DNA of 64,000 nt, from positions 2,480,001-2,544,000 of the forward strand of contig NZ_LT992502.1 in the NCBI RefSeq assembly GCF_900324475.1, in the 5' to 3' direction. The notes beneath the pieces are model-generated. The model did not search any database and was not told where the DNA came from. It worked only from the letters and a program-made list of their open reading frames with translations. This document shows, one piece after another, positions 18,572-27,809 of the stretch. Every line of letters starts with the position of its first letter. Position 1 is the stretch's first letter. Made by a program: the position numbers and the translations under genes. The DNA is from Enterobacter bugandensis (lineage in GTDB: Bacteria; Pseudomonadota; Gammaproteobacteria; Enterobacterales; Enterobacteriaceae).

Positions 18572-18601
18572 CATTAACGCACGGCGATGACGACAAAGCA
18601 A
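18572..18601 (-). promoter_or_regulatory. cspA-like promoter
   Basis: On the minus strand TTGCTT (18596-18601), an 18-bp spacer and TTAATG (18572-18577). E. coli cspA uses TTGCAT, 18 bp and TTAATG. With the cold-box leader immediately downstream this is a likely cold-shock promoter. The remaining bases to 18782 hold only the leader of the oxidase operon, with no further ORF seen. Confidence 0.55.
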
Positions 18602-18782
18602 GCGGTTTAATGCGGAAAATTCATAAAAAGAATATTTTTATTCCTCGTTGGCGAGGTATATCTGATAGCTAAAGCATACGTTTTATGCCAACTGTTATGG
18701 TTAAAAATCACTTTTCTGCGTCTGAAAGTCCGAACGTTGCCCCTATAGCATAACAGTACACCGTTTGACATTGAGGCTGTGC

Positions 18783-20183
18783 ATGTTTGGTTTAGATGCT
18801 TTTCACCTTGCGCGGATACAGTTTGCCTTTACCGTATCCTTTCACATTATTTTCCCGGCCATCACCATCGGCCTGGCCAGCTATCTTGCCGTGCTCGAAG
18901 GGCTGTGGCTGAAAACGAAAAATCCAGTCTGGCGCTCGCTGTACCATTTCTGGTCGAAAATTTTCGCCGTCAACTTTGGTATGGGCGTGGTCTCCGGGCT
19001 GGTGATGGCCTACCAGTTTGGCACCAACTGGAGCGGCTTTTCGCAGTTTGCAGGCAGCATTACCGGCCCGCTGCTGACCTATGAAGTGCTTACCGCCTTC
19101 TTCCTCGAAGCCGGGTTCCTTGGCGTGATGCTGTTCGGCTGGAATAAAGTGGGGCCAGGGCTGCACTTCTTCTCCACCTGCATGGTGGCGCTGGGCACCA
19201 TTATCTCAACCTTCTGGATCCTCTCCTCGAACAGCTGGATGCAGACCCCGCAAGGCTACGAGATCGTCAACGGGCAGGTGGTACCGGTGGACTGGTTCGC
19301 CGTGGTATTTAACCCCTCCTTCCCCTACCGCCTGCTGCATATGTCGATTGCGGCATTCCTGAGTAGCGCCCTGTTTGTCGGTGCATCCGCGGCATGGCAT
19401 CTGCTGCGCGGGAATAATACCCCTGCCATTCGGGCGATGTTTTCGATGGCGCTGTGGATGACGCTGATTGTTGCCCCCATCCAGGCCCTGGTTGGCGATA
19501 TGCACGGGTTGAACACCTTAAAGCATCAGCCCGCCAAGATTGCCGCTATTGAAGGCCATTGGGAAAATCCGCCGGGCGAGCCTACCCCACTGCTGCTGTT
19601 TGGCTGGCCTGACATGGAGCAGGAACGCACCCGCTTTGGAGTGGCGATCCCGGCGCTGGGTAGCCTCATCCTGACGCACAGCCTGGATAAACAGGTTCCT
19701 GCGCTAAAAGAGTTTCCAAAGGAAGACCGTCCTAATTCCACCATCGTCTTCTGGTCGTTCCGCATTATGGCGGGTTTAGGGATGCTGATGCTGCTGCTTG
19801 GGGTAGTGGCGCTTTGGCTGCGTTATAAAAAGCGGGTTTATTCTTCGCGTCCGTTCCTGTGGTTTGCCCTGCTGATGGGGCCATCCGGGCTGATTGCCAT
19901 TCTGGCCGGATGGGTCACCACCGAAGTCGGCCGCCAGCCGTGGGTGGTCTACGGACTCCAGCGAACGAAGGATGCAGTTTCAGCCCATGGTGACCTTCAT
20001 ATGAGCGTGAGCCTGCTGGCCTTCTTCGTCGTCTATAGCTCGGTATTTGGCGTGGGCTACAGCTATATGGTGCGCCTCATCCGAAAAGGCCCGCAGCCGC
20101 ATGAATCGTTCGCCACCGAGTCCGATGGTCGCCCGGCGCGACCGCTTTCTGCCGTCACAGCTGAACATAAGGAGCAGCCATAA
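18783..20183 (+). CDS. cytochrome bd-type (cyanide-insensitive) quinol oxidase subunit I
   Basis: 466 aa, about nine membrane helices. It has the GRQPW quinol-site motif, a His in FTVSFHIIFP where the haem b595 ligand lies in CydA, and a short Q-loop, which places it with the CIO/short-loop branch rather than E. coli CydA (522 aa). It oxidises quinol and reduces O2 to water at the inner membrane. The ATG at 18783 has GAGG 7 bases before it; an in-frame TTG at 18765 is less likely. It overlaps subunit II by one base (TAATG). Confidence 0.9.
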   Translation: MFGLDAFHLARIQFAFTVSFHIIFPAITIGLASYLAVLEGLWLKTKNPVWRSLYHFWSKIFAVNFGMGVVSGLVMAYQFGTNWSGFSQFAGSITGPLLTYEVLTAFFLEAGFLGVMLFGWNKVGPGLHFFSTCMVALGTIISTFWILSSNSWMQTPQGYEIVNGQVVPVDWFAVVFNPSFPYRLLHMSIAAFLSSALFVGASAAWHLLRGNNTPAIRAMFSMALWMTLIVAPIQALVGDMHGLNTLKHQPAKIAAIEGHWENPPGEPTPLLLFGWPDMEQERTRFGVAIPALGSLILTHSLDKQVPALKEFPKEDRPNSTIVFWSFRIMAGLGMLMLLLGVVALWLRYKKRVYSSRPFLWFALLMGPSGLIAILAGWVTTEVGRQPWVVYGLQRTKDAVSAHGDLHMSVSLLAFFVVYSSVFGVGYSYMVRLIRKGPQPHESFATESDGRPARPLSAVTAEHKEQP

Positions 20184-21193
20184 TGGGTATCGATCTTTCC
20201 ATTATCTGGTTTGTCATCATCGTCTTTGCCACGCTGATGTATATCGTCATGGACGGGTTTGATCTGGGAATCGGTATTCTGTTCCCGGCAACACAAAACG
20301 CTGACGATCGCGACGTGATGGTCAACAGCGTCGCACCGGTCTGGGACGGCAATGAGACCTGGTTGGTGCTGGGTGGTGCCGCCCTGTTCGGTGCATTCCC
20401 ACTGGCCTATGCGGTGATTATCGATGCTCTGACCATTCCGCTGACATTAATGCTGATCGGACTTATATTCCGCGGCGTGGCGTTTGAATTTCGCTTTAAA
20501 GCCACGCCGGCCCACCGTCCTTTCTGGGATAAGGCGTTTATTGGCGGTTCCGTTCTGGCGACCTTTACCCAGGGCGTGACGGTAGGTGCCGTCATTAACG
20601 GCTTTAGCGTCACTGGCAGAACGTATACCGGCGGACCGTTTGACTGGTTTACCGCGTTTAACCTGTTCTGCGGCGCGGGTCTGGTGGTGGCCTACGCGCT
20701 GTTAGGCTCAACCTGGCTGGTGATGAAAAGCGAAAATGCGCTGCAGCAGCGGATGCGTGAGGTGTCGAAAACGCTGTTAATCGTGCTGCTGGCATTTATC
20801 GCAGCGATCAGCCTCTGGACGCCGCTGGCGCACCCGGCCATCGCGGCGCGCTGGTTTACGCTGCCGAATCTGTTTTATCTGCTGCCAGTCCCTGCCCTGG
20901 TCGTCATGTTTAGCTTCTACCAGTGGCGCTGCCTGAGTAATCCTGAGAGCCATGCTCGGCCGTTTATTCTGACGCTGGGGCTAATATTTCTCGGCTTTAG
21001 CGGGCTTGGGATCAGCATCTGGCCGCATATCATACCGCCGTCGATCACCCTGTGGCAGGCCGCCGCGCCGACGCAAAGCCAGGGCTTTATGCTGGTGGGC
21101 GCGCTGTTGATCATTCCCGTTATTCTGGTCTACACCTTCTGGAGCTACTACGTATTTCGCGGCAAAGTTCAGCCTGGGGAGGGTTATCACTGA
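20183..21193 (+). CDS. cytochrome bd-type quinol oxidase subunit II
   Basis: 336 aa, about eight to nine membrane helices, CydB family. The N-terminal MDGFDLGIGILFP and VWDGNETWLVLGGAALFGAFP motifs are typical. It pairs with subunit I. A GGAGC ribosome site lies in the end of the upstream gene, and start and stop codons overlap at both junctions, so the three subunits are probably made in fixed ratio. Confidence 0.92.
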   Translation: MGIDLSIIWFVIIVFATLMYIVMDGFDLGIGILFPATQNADDRDVMVNSVAPVWDGNETWLVLGGAALFGAFPLAYAVIIDALTIPLTLMLIGLIFRGVAFEFRFKATPAHRPFWDKAFIGGSVLATFTQGVTVGAVINGFSVTGRTYTGGPFDWFTAFNLFCGAGLVVAYALLGSTWLVMKSENALQQRMREVSKTLLIVLLAFIAAISLWTPLAHPAIAARWFTLPNLFYLLPVPALVVMFSFYQWRCLSNPESHARPFILTLGLIFLGFSGLGISIWPHIIPPSITLWQAAAPTQSQGFMLVGALLIIPVILVYTFWSYYVFRGKVQPGEGYH

Positions 21194-21321
21194 TGCAACA
21201 ACCTGTCTGGAAAAGATTGCTGTGGCTGGCCATTATCTGGGGCGGCAGCGTACTTGCGCTGGCAGCAGTCAGCATGCTCTTTCGCATGCTGATGACGGCT
21301 GCCGGGTTTAAATCGCATTAA
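21193..21321 (+). CDS. DUF2474 small subunit of bd-type oxidase (CydX-like)
   Basis: 42 aa with one membrane helix (LLWLAIIWGGSVLALAAVSML). The ATG at 21193 overlaps the stop of subunit II (TGATG). The family occurs at the end of cio/bd operons and is thought to stabilise the oxidase as CydX does. A longer upstream in-frame start inside subunit II is not credible. A GC hairpin follows 9 bp downstream. Confidence 0.82.
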   Translation: MQQPVWKRLLWLAIIWGGSVLALAAVSMLFRMLMTAAGFKSH

Positions 21322-21329
21322 ACTTCATT

Positions 21330-21352
21330 CCGGGCAGCCCTGCGCTGCCCGG
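21330..21352. terminator. REP-like hairpin after the oxidase operon
   Basis: CCGGGCAGC...GCTGCCCGG gives a 9-bp GC stem just after the DUF2474 gene. There is no T-tract, so it is a REP element or transcript-stabilising 3' hairpin as much as a terminator. Confidence 0.55.
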
Positions 21353-21447
21353 CACCACCCCGCACTTTCAGATAAACCCCATTAACGCACCGCAGAGTAT
21401 CGTTACACTGGTAAAAGATTCACAGAATTTATTATTTGAGAAGAAAA

Positions 21448-21885
21448 ATGAAAAAGCTCATCGCGTTAAGTGTTATCAGCCTTGTCCTCAGCGGCTGCGT
21501 TAATCCGGGCAAAGCATCCGTTCAGCCGGATCAGCTGAAGAGCCACCGTTTTGTTCTGGAAAACGTGGACGGCAAATCCGTGAAGGGCATGACAACGCAG
21601 CCTGAGATCGCTTTTAACGCGCTTCCCGACATTAGCCTCATTGATAACATTAGCGTTTCGGGCCAGATGTGTAACCGCTTCAACGGGCAGGGAAAGCTGT
21701 CCGAAGGTGAGCTGAAAGTGAAAACGCTGGCGATGACCCGCAAACTTTGTACCGAACCACAGCTTAACGAGCTGGATCAGGCCATCGGCGACATGCTGCG
21801 CAAAGGGGCGCAGGTCGACCTGACTGAAGACCAGCTGACGCTGGCGACGGCCGATAAGACGCTGATGTTTAAGCGAGCAGAATAA
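21448..21885 (+). CDS. hslJ: heat-inducible outer-membrane lipoprotein HslJ (META domain)
   Basis: 145 aa. Lipoprotein signal with lipobox LSGC (Cys17), then a META/HslJ domain containing MCNRFNGQGKLS and QLNELDQAIGDMLRKGAQVDL, as in E. coli HslJ (heat shock, novobiocin tolerance). The residue after Cys is Val, so outer-membrane sorting is expected. Start at 21448 so that the signal is of normal length. It ends where the convergent ydbJ ends, with no gap. Confidence 0.93.
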   Translation: MKKLIALSVISLVLSGCVNPGKASVQPDQLKSHRFVLENVDGKSVKGMTTQPEIAFNALPDISLIDNISVSGQMCNRFNGQGKLSEGELKVKTLAMTRKLCTEPQLNELDQAIGDMLRKGAQVDLTEDQLTLATADKTLMFKRAE

Positions 21886-22152
21886 TCAGTAGCTACCGCA
21901 GCTTCCAACGGCAAGCGACTGTTCACTGCAGCGTTTGCCGTTTGGCAAGGCGCACATCCCAATAGCCGAACCATCAAGCTGGCGGGCAACAGACAGCGAG
22001 CCGCCAATCATGGCGCAGTTGGCCTGGCCTGAACTGGACATTGCCGCTTTCATTCCCGGCGCCACGTGGGCCGCCGTGGCCTGCTGCACAGGTTCACTGC
22101 TACATGCCGACAACAATAACGCGGCACACCCTACCCAAAATGCTGAACGCAT
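21886..22152 (-). CDS. ydbJ: DUF333 lipoprotein YdbJ
   Basis: 88 aa, lipobox LLSAC, then a cysteine-containing DUF333 domain (NCAMIGGSLSVARQLDGSAIGMC...CSEQSLAVGSCGSY), nearly identical to E. coli YdbJ. Likely an outer-membrane lipoprotein of unknown role. The ATG at 22152 is chosen because it starts the signal peptide; upstream codons give no signal. It is tail-to-tail with hslJ as in E. coli. Confidence 0.9.
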   Translation of the reverse strand: MRSAFWVGCAALLLSACSSEPVQQATAAHVAPGMKAAMSSSGQANCAMIGGSLSVARQLDGSAIGMCALPNGKRCSEQSLAVGSCGSY

Positions 22153-22423
22153 GCTCTCTTCCCCGTAATTAGTGCGAAACCTAAGCATAATAGGCATCAC
22201 ATCCCGTGTCGTCGAGAGCGGAAGTGCGTATTTATGCGCCGCTGAAACAATTTCTCGCAATTTTTTCGCCCTAAGTTTGATCTAACCATTGATGGTGGGA
22301 ATACCGAGGACACAAAAGCGAAAATCGTAAAACCCCCTGTTTGCTAGACTACACAGATAATATTCAGGGTTTGTCGCCTTATGACAGCCCCCTATTTTTT
22401 GCGCAATGTAAGGGTGTCGTCCT

Positions 22424-25400
22424 ATGCAAACTATTGACGGTAATGGTGCAGTTGCCTCAGTCGCGTTTCGCACCAGTGAAGTTATCGCCATCTATCCGAT
22501 CACGCCAAGTTCAACTATGGCCGAGCAGGCGGATGCCTGGGCGGGAAACGGGTTAAAAAACGTCTGGGGCGATGTCCCGAGAGTGGTTGAAATGCAGTCT
22601 GAAGCGGGTGCGATTGCTACGGTCCACGGTGCGCTGCAGACTGGCGCGCTTTCCACGTCGTTCACCTCCTCTCAGGGATTGCTGTTGATGATCCCAACGC
22701 TGTACAAACTCGCGGGACAACTGACCCCCTTCGTCCTGCACGTCGCGGCGCGTACCGTGGCCACCCACGCACTCTCAATTTTTGGCGATCACTCAGACGT
22801 GATGGCCGTGCGCCAGACCGGGTGCGCGATGCTGTGCGCCAGTAGCGTTCAGGAAGCGCAGGACTTTGCCTTAATTTCGCATATCGCCACGCTTAAAAGT
22901 CGCGTGCCGTTTATTCACTTCTTTGATGGTTTCCGCACCTCTCACGAAATCAACAAAATCGTCCCGCTGGCGGACGAGACTATCCTTGAGCTTCTGCCGC
23001 AGGCGGAAATCGACGCGCATCGCGCCCGCGCCCTTAACCCGGAACATCCGGTAATTCGAGGGACATCGGCAAACCCGGATACTTATTTCCAGTCACGCGA
23101 GGCCACAAACCCGTGGTACAACGCGGTTTATGACCACGTCGAGCAGGCAATGAATGACTTTGCCGCCGCAACCGGACGCGAGTACAAGCCGTTCGAATAC
23201 TACGGCCATCCGCAGGCCGAGCGCGTGATTGTGCTGATGGGATCTGCTATCGGCACCTGTGAAGAGGTGGTCGACGAGCTGCTGACCCGCGGCGAAAAGG
23301 TCGGCGTGCTTAAAGTGCGTCTTTACCGCCCGTTCTCGGCTAAACATCTGCTCTCTGCCCTGCCGGAAAGCGCGCGTACCGTGGCGGTGCTCGATCGAAC
23401 CAAAGAGCCTGGCGCACACGCGGAACCGCTGTATCTTGACGTGATGACCGCCCTCGCTGAAGCCTTTAATAACGGCGAACGTGAAACGCTACCGCGCGTT
23501 ATCGGCGGTCGCTATGGCCTGTCTTCCAAAGAGTTTGGCCCGGACTGCGTGCTGGCCGTGTTTAACGAGCTAAGGGAAGCGAAACCTAAGCCGCGTTTCA
23601 CGGTCGGCATTTATGATGACGTAACGAATCTTTCCCTGCCTTTACCGGAAAATACCCTGCCTGCGACAGCCAAACTTGAAGCGCTGTTCTACGGCCTGGG
23701 CAGCGACGGCAGCGTCTCGGCCACCAAAAACAACATCAAGATCATCGGCAATTCAACCCCGTGGTACGCGCAGGGTTACTTCGTCTACGACTCCAAGAAA
23801 GCCGGCGGTCTGACCGTTTCTCACCTGCGCGTCAGCGAGCAGCCCATCCGCTCGGCCTACCTTATTTCTCAGGCCGACTTTGTTGGCTGCCATCAGCTGC
23901 AGTTTATCGACAAGTACCAGATGGCTGAGCGCCTGAAGCCCGGCGGTATTTTCCTCCTTAATACGCCATACAATGCGGATGAGGTCTGGGCACGCCTGCC
24001 GCAGGAAGTACAGACGGTGCTGAATCAGAAAAAAGCCCGATTCTATGTGGTTAACGCGGCGAAAATTGCCCGCGAATGTGGCCTGGCCGCGCGTATTAAT
24101 ACCGTCATGCAAATGGCCTTCTTCCATCTGACCAATATCCTGCCGGGCGACAGCGCGCTGGTGGAACTTCAGGGCGCCATCGCCAAAAGCTACAGCAGCA
24201 AGGGGCAGGAGCTGGTAGAGCGAAACTGGCAGGCGCTGGCGCTGGCGCGCGAGTCCCTGTTCGAGGTGCCGCTGCAGCCGGTCAATGACGCCAGCCCGAA
24301 TCGCCCTCCGGTGGTCTCGGATTCCGCACCTGATTTCGTGAAGACCGTCACGGCCGCCATGCTGGCCGGGCTGGGTGACGCCCTGCCCGTCTCTGCGCTG
24401 CCGCCGGACGGAACCTGGCCGATGGGCACCACCCGCTGGGAAAAACGCAACATCGCCGAAGCGATCCCCATCTGGAAAGAAGAACTCTGTACCCAGTGTA
24501 ACCACTGCGTCGCGGCCTGCCCGCACTCAGCCATTCGCGCCAAAGTGGTGTCACCGGAAGCAATGGAAGAGGCCCCGGCCAGCCTGCACTCTCTGGATGT
24601 AAAATCCCGCGACATGCGCGGCCAGAAATACGTTCTGCAGGTCGCACCGGAAGACTGCACCGGGTGTAACCTGTGCGTTGAGGTCTGCCCGGCAAAAGAT
24701 CGCCAGAACCCGGACATCAAAGCCATCAATATGATGTCGCGCCTTGAACACGTTGAAGAAGAAAAATTGAATTATGACTTCTTCCTGAACCTGCCGGAAA
24801 TCGATCGCAGCAAGCTGGAACGCATTGATATTCGTACCTCGCAGCTGATCACGCCGCTGTTCGAGTACTCCGGCGCCTGCTCCGGCTGCGGTGAAACGCC
24901 GTACATCAAACTGCTTACCCAGCTGTATGGTGACAGGATGCTGATTGCCAACGCCACCGGCTGCTCGTCTATCTATGGCGGTAACCTGCCCTCCACGCCG
25001 TACACCACCGATGCGAATGGGCGCGGTCCGGCATGGGCAAACTCCCTGTTCGAGGATAATGCCGAGTTTGGCCTGGGCTTCCGACTCACCGTTGACCAGC
25101 ACCGCGCGCGTGTGATGCGCCTGCTTGAACAATTTGCCGATAAGATCCCGGCTGAACTTAACGCGGCGCTACACGCAGAAGCCACGCCAGAGGTTCGTCG
25201 CGAGCAAGTAGCTGCACTTCGCAGCGCACTCAAGGGAACTGACGGCGCTGAACAGCTTCTGACCGACGCTGACGCCCTGGTCGAAAAATCGATCTGGCTG
25301 ATTGGCGGTGACGGCTGGGCTTACGACATCGGCTTTGGCGGGCTGGATCATGTGTTAAGCCTGACCGAAAACGTCAACATTCTGGTTCTGGATACGCAAT

Positions 25401-25948
25401 GTTATTCCAATACCGGTGGGCAGGCATCGAAAGCCACGCCGCTGGGCGCCGTCACGAAATTTGGTGAACACGGTAAACGCAAGGCACGTAAGGATCTCGG
25501 CGTGAGCATGATGATGTACGGCCACGTTTACGTCGCGCAAATCTCGCTGGGGGCGCAGCTTAACCAGACGGTGAAAGCCATTCAGGAGGCTGAAGCGTAT
25601 CCGGGGCCGTCGCTGATCATTGCCTACAGCCCGTGCGAAGAGCATGGCTACGACCTGGCCCTCAGCCACGATCAGATGCGTCAGCTGACGGCCACCGGCT
25701 TCTGGCCGCTCTACCGGTTCGATCCGCGCCGTGCGGACGAGGGCAAATTACCGCTGGCGCTGGATTCACGTCCGCCGTCAGATGCCCTGGCAGAGACGCT
25801 GATGCAGGAACAGCGCTTCCGCCGTCTGAATGCGCAACAGCCTGAGGTGGCAGAACAGCTCTGGAAAGACGCCGCCGAAGATCTGCAAAAACGGTATGAC
25901 TTCCTGGCACAAATGGCGGGTAAAGCCGAAAAATCAACCAGCGACTAA
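22424..25948 (+). CDS. nifJ: pyruvate:ferredoxin/flavodoxin oxidoreductase
   Basis: 1174 aa, YdbK/NifJ. It converts pyruvate and CoA to acetyl-CoA and CO2 while reducing flavodoxin or ferredoxin. Domains in order: pyrimidine-binding domain with YPITPSSTMAE near the start; transketolase C-like domain; gamma domain; two 4Fe-4S clusters (CTQCNHC near 690, CTGCNLC near 746); a third cluster with CSGC near 819; and the TPP domain (GGDGWAYDIGFGG). All ligands are intact. The AAGGG ribosome site is well placed. E. coli ydbK is SoxS-induced; whether that holds here cannot be seen. Confidence 0.95.
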   Translation: MQTIDGNGAVASVAFRTSEVIAIYPITPSSTMAEQADAWAGNGLKNVWGDVPRVVEMQSEAGAIATVHGALQTGALSTSFTSSQGLLLMIPTLYKLAGQLTPFVLHVAARTVATHALSIFGDHSDVMAVRQTGCAMLCASSVQEAQDFALISHIATLKSRVPFIHFFDGFRTSHEINKIVPLADETILELLPQAEIDAHRARALNPEHPVIRGTSANPDTYFQSREATNPWYNAVYDHVEQAMNDFAAATGREYKPFEYYGHPQAERVIVLMGSAIGTCEEVVDELLTRGEKVGVLKVRLYRPFSAKHLLSALPESARTVAVLDRTKEPGAHAEPLYLDVMTALAEAFNNGERETLPRVIGGRYGLSSKEFGPDCVLAVFNELREAKPKPRFTVGIYDDVTNLSLPLPENTLPATAKLEALFYGLGSDGSVSATKNNIKIIGNSTPWYAQGYFVYDSKKAGGLTVSHLRVSEQPIRSAYLISQADFVGCHQLQFIDKYQMAERLKPGGIFLLNTPYNADEVWARLPQEVQTVLNQKKARFYVVNAAKIARECGLAARINTVMQMAFFHLTNILPGDSALVELQGAIAKSYSSKGQELVERNWQALALARESLFEVPLQPVNDASPNRPPVVSDSAPDFVKTVTAAMLAGLGDALPVSALPPDGTWPMGTTRWEKRNIAEAIPIWKEELCTQCNHCVAACPHSAIRAKVVSPEAMEEAPASLHSLDVKSRDMRGQKYVLQVAPEDCTGCNLCVEVCPAKDRQNPDIKAINMMSRLEHVEEEKLNYDFFLNLPEIDRSKLERIDIRTSQLITPLFEYSGACSGCGETPYIKLLTQLYGDRMLIANATGCSSIYGGNLPSTPYTTDANGRGPAWANSLFEDNAEFGLGFRLTVDQHRARVMRLLEQFADKIPAELNAALHAEATPEVRREQVAALRSALKGTDGAEQLLTDADALVEKSIWLIGGDGWAYDIGFGGLDHVLSLTENVNILVLDTQCYSNTGGQASKATPLGAVTKFGEHGKRKARKDLGVSMMMYGHVYVAQISLGAQLNQTVKAIQEAEAYPGPSLIIAYSPCEEHGYDLALSHDQMRQLTATGFWPLYRFDPRRADEGKLPLALDSRPPSDALAETLMQEQRFRRLNAQQPEVAEQLWKDAAEDLQKRYDFLAQMAGKAEKSTSD

Positions 25949-25955
25949 CTCCACT

Positions 25956-25980
25956 GCCCGGCTTGTCCGGGCATTTTTTT
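25956..25980 (+). terminator. nifJ terminator
   Basis: GCCCGGCTTGTCCGGGC plus ATTTTTTT, eight bases after the nifJ stop. It faces the micC terminator, which starts 6 bp further on the other strand. Confidence 0.88.
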
Positions 25981-25985
25981 GCCAT

Positions 25986-26100
25986 AAAAAAAGCCCGATG
26001 TCTTCACATCGGGCTAATCCAGATAATTAATGAATCTCTCTTTAGTTTCCCAAATGACATTCACGATAATTATGGATAAATAATCTTAAAGGCATATAAC
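25986..26100 (-). ncRNA. micC: MicC small RNA
   Basis: On the minus strand the RNA would begin GTTATATGCCTTTA, the same 14 nt as the 5' seed of E. coli MicC, which pairs with the ompC leader and blocks its translation with Hfq. It ends about 115 nt later in AGCCCGATG...CATCGGGCT plus seven T. Position is also conserved: between nifJ/ydbK and ompN, divergent from ompN. The middle of the RNA differs from E. coli. A possible -10 (TAATCT) lies just upstream. Confidence 0.88.
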
Positions 26101-26267
26101 GGGGCAGAGATTACCTGATTCAACCGCTGATTAATAATTTTTATTTAATATGAATCATTTTCAATCATTCACCACAACAATGATCATTTCCGCGGATTTA
26201 TTCATTTGAGATTTTACTCAATTAGTAACAATTATATTTTATTACTCTTTCGCAGGAGTGATTTAGC

Positions 26268-26414
26268 ATGAGACAACTTTCTTATCCGGGAAGTTCAACA
26301 GGTAATCAAATAAAAACAACTGCAAAGGAATATCACGATGCAAAGAAAAGTACTGGCTCTGATGATTCCAGCTCTGTTAATGGCTGGTGCCGCGCATGCG
26401 GCAGAAATTTATAA
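26268..26414 (+). other. 48-codon ORF overlapping the ompN start
   Basis: ATG at 26268 has AGGAG 9 bases upstream and opens a frame that runs into ompN in another phase, ending at the TAA 26412-26414. The product (MRQLSYPGSSTGNQ...) has no recognisable family. It may be a leader ORF that affects ompN translation, or chance. Low confidence that it is translated. Confidence 0.25.
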
Positions 26415-27477
26415 TAAAGACGGCAACAAATTAGATCTGTACGGAAAGGTAGATGGTCTGCACTATTTCTCCGACGATGCCTCTAAAGACGGCGATCAGA
26501 CCTACATGCGTCTGGGTTTCAAAGGTGAAACGCAGATTAACGACATGATGACCGGCTACGCGCAGTGGGAATATAACATTCAGGCGAATAACACCGAAGG
26601 GTCTGATAATCAGTCCTGGACGCGTCTGGCCTTCGCGGGTGTCAAAGTGGGTGACTACGGTTCCTTCGATTATGGTCGTAACTATGGCGTGCTGTACGAC
26701 GTGGAAGGCTGGACCGATATGCTGCCTGAGTTCGGCGGCGACTCTTACACCTATGCGGATAACTTTATGACCGGCCGCGCCAACGGCGTGGCAACCTACC
26801 GCAACACTGACTTCTATGGTCTGGTGCAGGGTCTGAACTTCGCGCTGCAGTATCAGGGCAACAATGAAGATGCCAGCAACAATCAGGAAGGCACCAACAA
26901 CGGCCGCGACATGCGTTATGAGAATGGCGACGGCTTCGGTATTTCAACCACCTATGATTTCGGCATGGGGTTCAGTGCCGGTGCCGCCTACGCCTCATCT
27001 GACCGTACAAATGACCAGGTAAGCGCAGGTACTGGCGCTGCGTCTCAATATGCGGGTGGTGATAAAGCGGATGCCTGGACTGCAGGCCTCAAATATGACG
27101 CAAATAATATCTACCTGGCGGCGATGTATTCTGAAACCCGTAATATGACGCCGTACGGTTCAGGTGATAGCAAATCAGGCGGTGGTATTGCCAACAAAAC
27201 TCAGAACTTCGAAGTGACCGCACAGTACCAGTTCGATTTCGGTCTGCGTCCGGCCATTTCTTACCTGCAGTCTAAAGGGAAAGACCTGGGCAACGGTCAG
27301 GGCGATCAGGACCTGGTTAAATATGCGGACGTAGGCGCGACCTACTATTTCAACAAGAACATGTCCACCTATGTTGATTATAAAATCAACCTGCTGGATG
27401 AAGATGACAGCTTCTACAAAAACAACGGTATCAGCACCGACGATGTCGTTGCATTAGGCCTGGTTTACCAGTTCTGA
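26338..27477 (+). CDS. ompN: general porin OmpN
   Basis: 379 aa. Signal peptide of 21 residues (ending AHA), then [19 protein letters not shown], the constriction-loop motif PEFGGDS, and a C-terminal Phe (LGLVYQF) needed for BAM assembly: a 16-stranded trimeric OmpF/OmpC-type porin. The best match from memory is E. coli OmpN, supported by the micC and nifJ neighbours. AAGGA precedes the ATG. A strong terminator follows. Confidence 0.92.
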   Translation: MQRKVLALMIPALLMAGAAHAAEIYNKDGNKLDLYGKVDGLHYFSDDASKDGDQTYMRLGFKGETQINDMMTGYAQWEYNIQANNTEGSDNQSWTRLAFAGVKVGDYGSFDYGRNYGVLYDVEGWTDMLPEFGGDSYTYADNFMTGRANGVATYRNTDFYGLVQGLNFALQYQGNNEDASNNQEGTNNGRDMRYENGDGFGISTTYDFGMGFSAGAAYASSDRTNDQVSAGTGAASQYAGGDKADAWTAGLKYDANNIYLAAMYSETRNMTPYGSGDSKSGGGIANKTQNFEVTAQYQFDFGLRPAISYLQSKGKDLGNGQGDQDLVKYADVGATYYFNKNMSTYVDYKINLLDEDDSFYKNNGISTDDVVALGLVYQF

Positions 27478-27482
27478 TGGTC

Positions 27483-27517
27483 AGAGCCCGCAGCGTCATG
27501 CGGGCTCTCCTTTTTTT
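27483..27517 (+). terminator. ompN terminator
   Basis: AGAGCCCGC...GCGGGCTCT stem followed by CCTTTTTTT, directly after the ompN stop. Confidence 0.9.
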
Positions 27518-27623
27518 GATGTTTGTCTCACAACAGCGCTTTATCGCGATATTGTTGAGGATAAGTTGAAAGAAAGCGGGTTAGACTGCGCCGATATCCC
27601 CCTCTTCATTAAGGATACCTGCG

Positions 27624-27749
27624 TTGTTTGGTCGTATATCCGTTACCATTCTGACACTTTTAGCATGCTTGTGGATGGCGTTAATCTTTGATTTTCGAGA
27701 TATTGTCGGGCATCTCGGCACGCTGCTAAACCATCTGGATCACCATTAA
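27624..27749 (+). CDS. putative 41-aa single-helix membrane protein
   Basis: TTG start at 27624 with AAGGA 8 bases before it. The product (LFGRISVTILTLLACLWMAL...) has one membrane helix at about 4-22 and a short tail rich in His and Leu (HLGTLLNHLDHH). I do not recognise the family. Support is the ribosome site, the clean hydrophobic profile and the otherwise empty 480-bp gap between ompN and the GFA gene. The non-ATG start lowers confidence. Confidence 0.4.
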   Translation: MFGRISVTILTLLACLWMALIFDFRDIVGHLGTLLNHLDHH

Positions 27750-27762
27750 CAGTGATTCCCAG

Positions 27763-27789
27763 AAAAAAGCCACCAGCAGTGCCGGTGGC
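27763..27789 (-). terminator. terminator of the 25-aa ORF
   Basis: On the minus strand GCCACCGG...TGGTGGC followed by six T, 21 bp after the small ORF at 27810-27887. It supports a short minus-strand transcript here. Confidence 0.7.
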
Positions 27790-27809
27790 GGTCATACGCA
27801 TTTCGAGCG

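Noticed and set aside
23753..24526. 257-codon minus-strand frame inside nifJ
   Set aside because: Antisense shadow; the plus strand encodes the conserved iron-sulfur motifs over the same bases.
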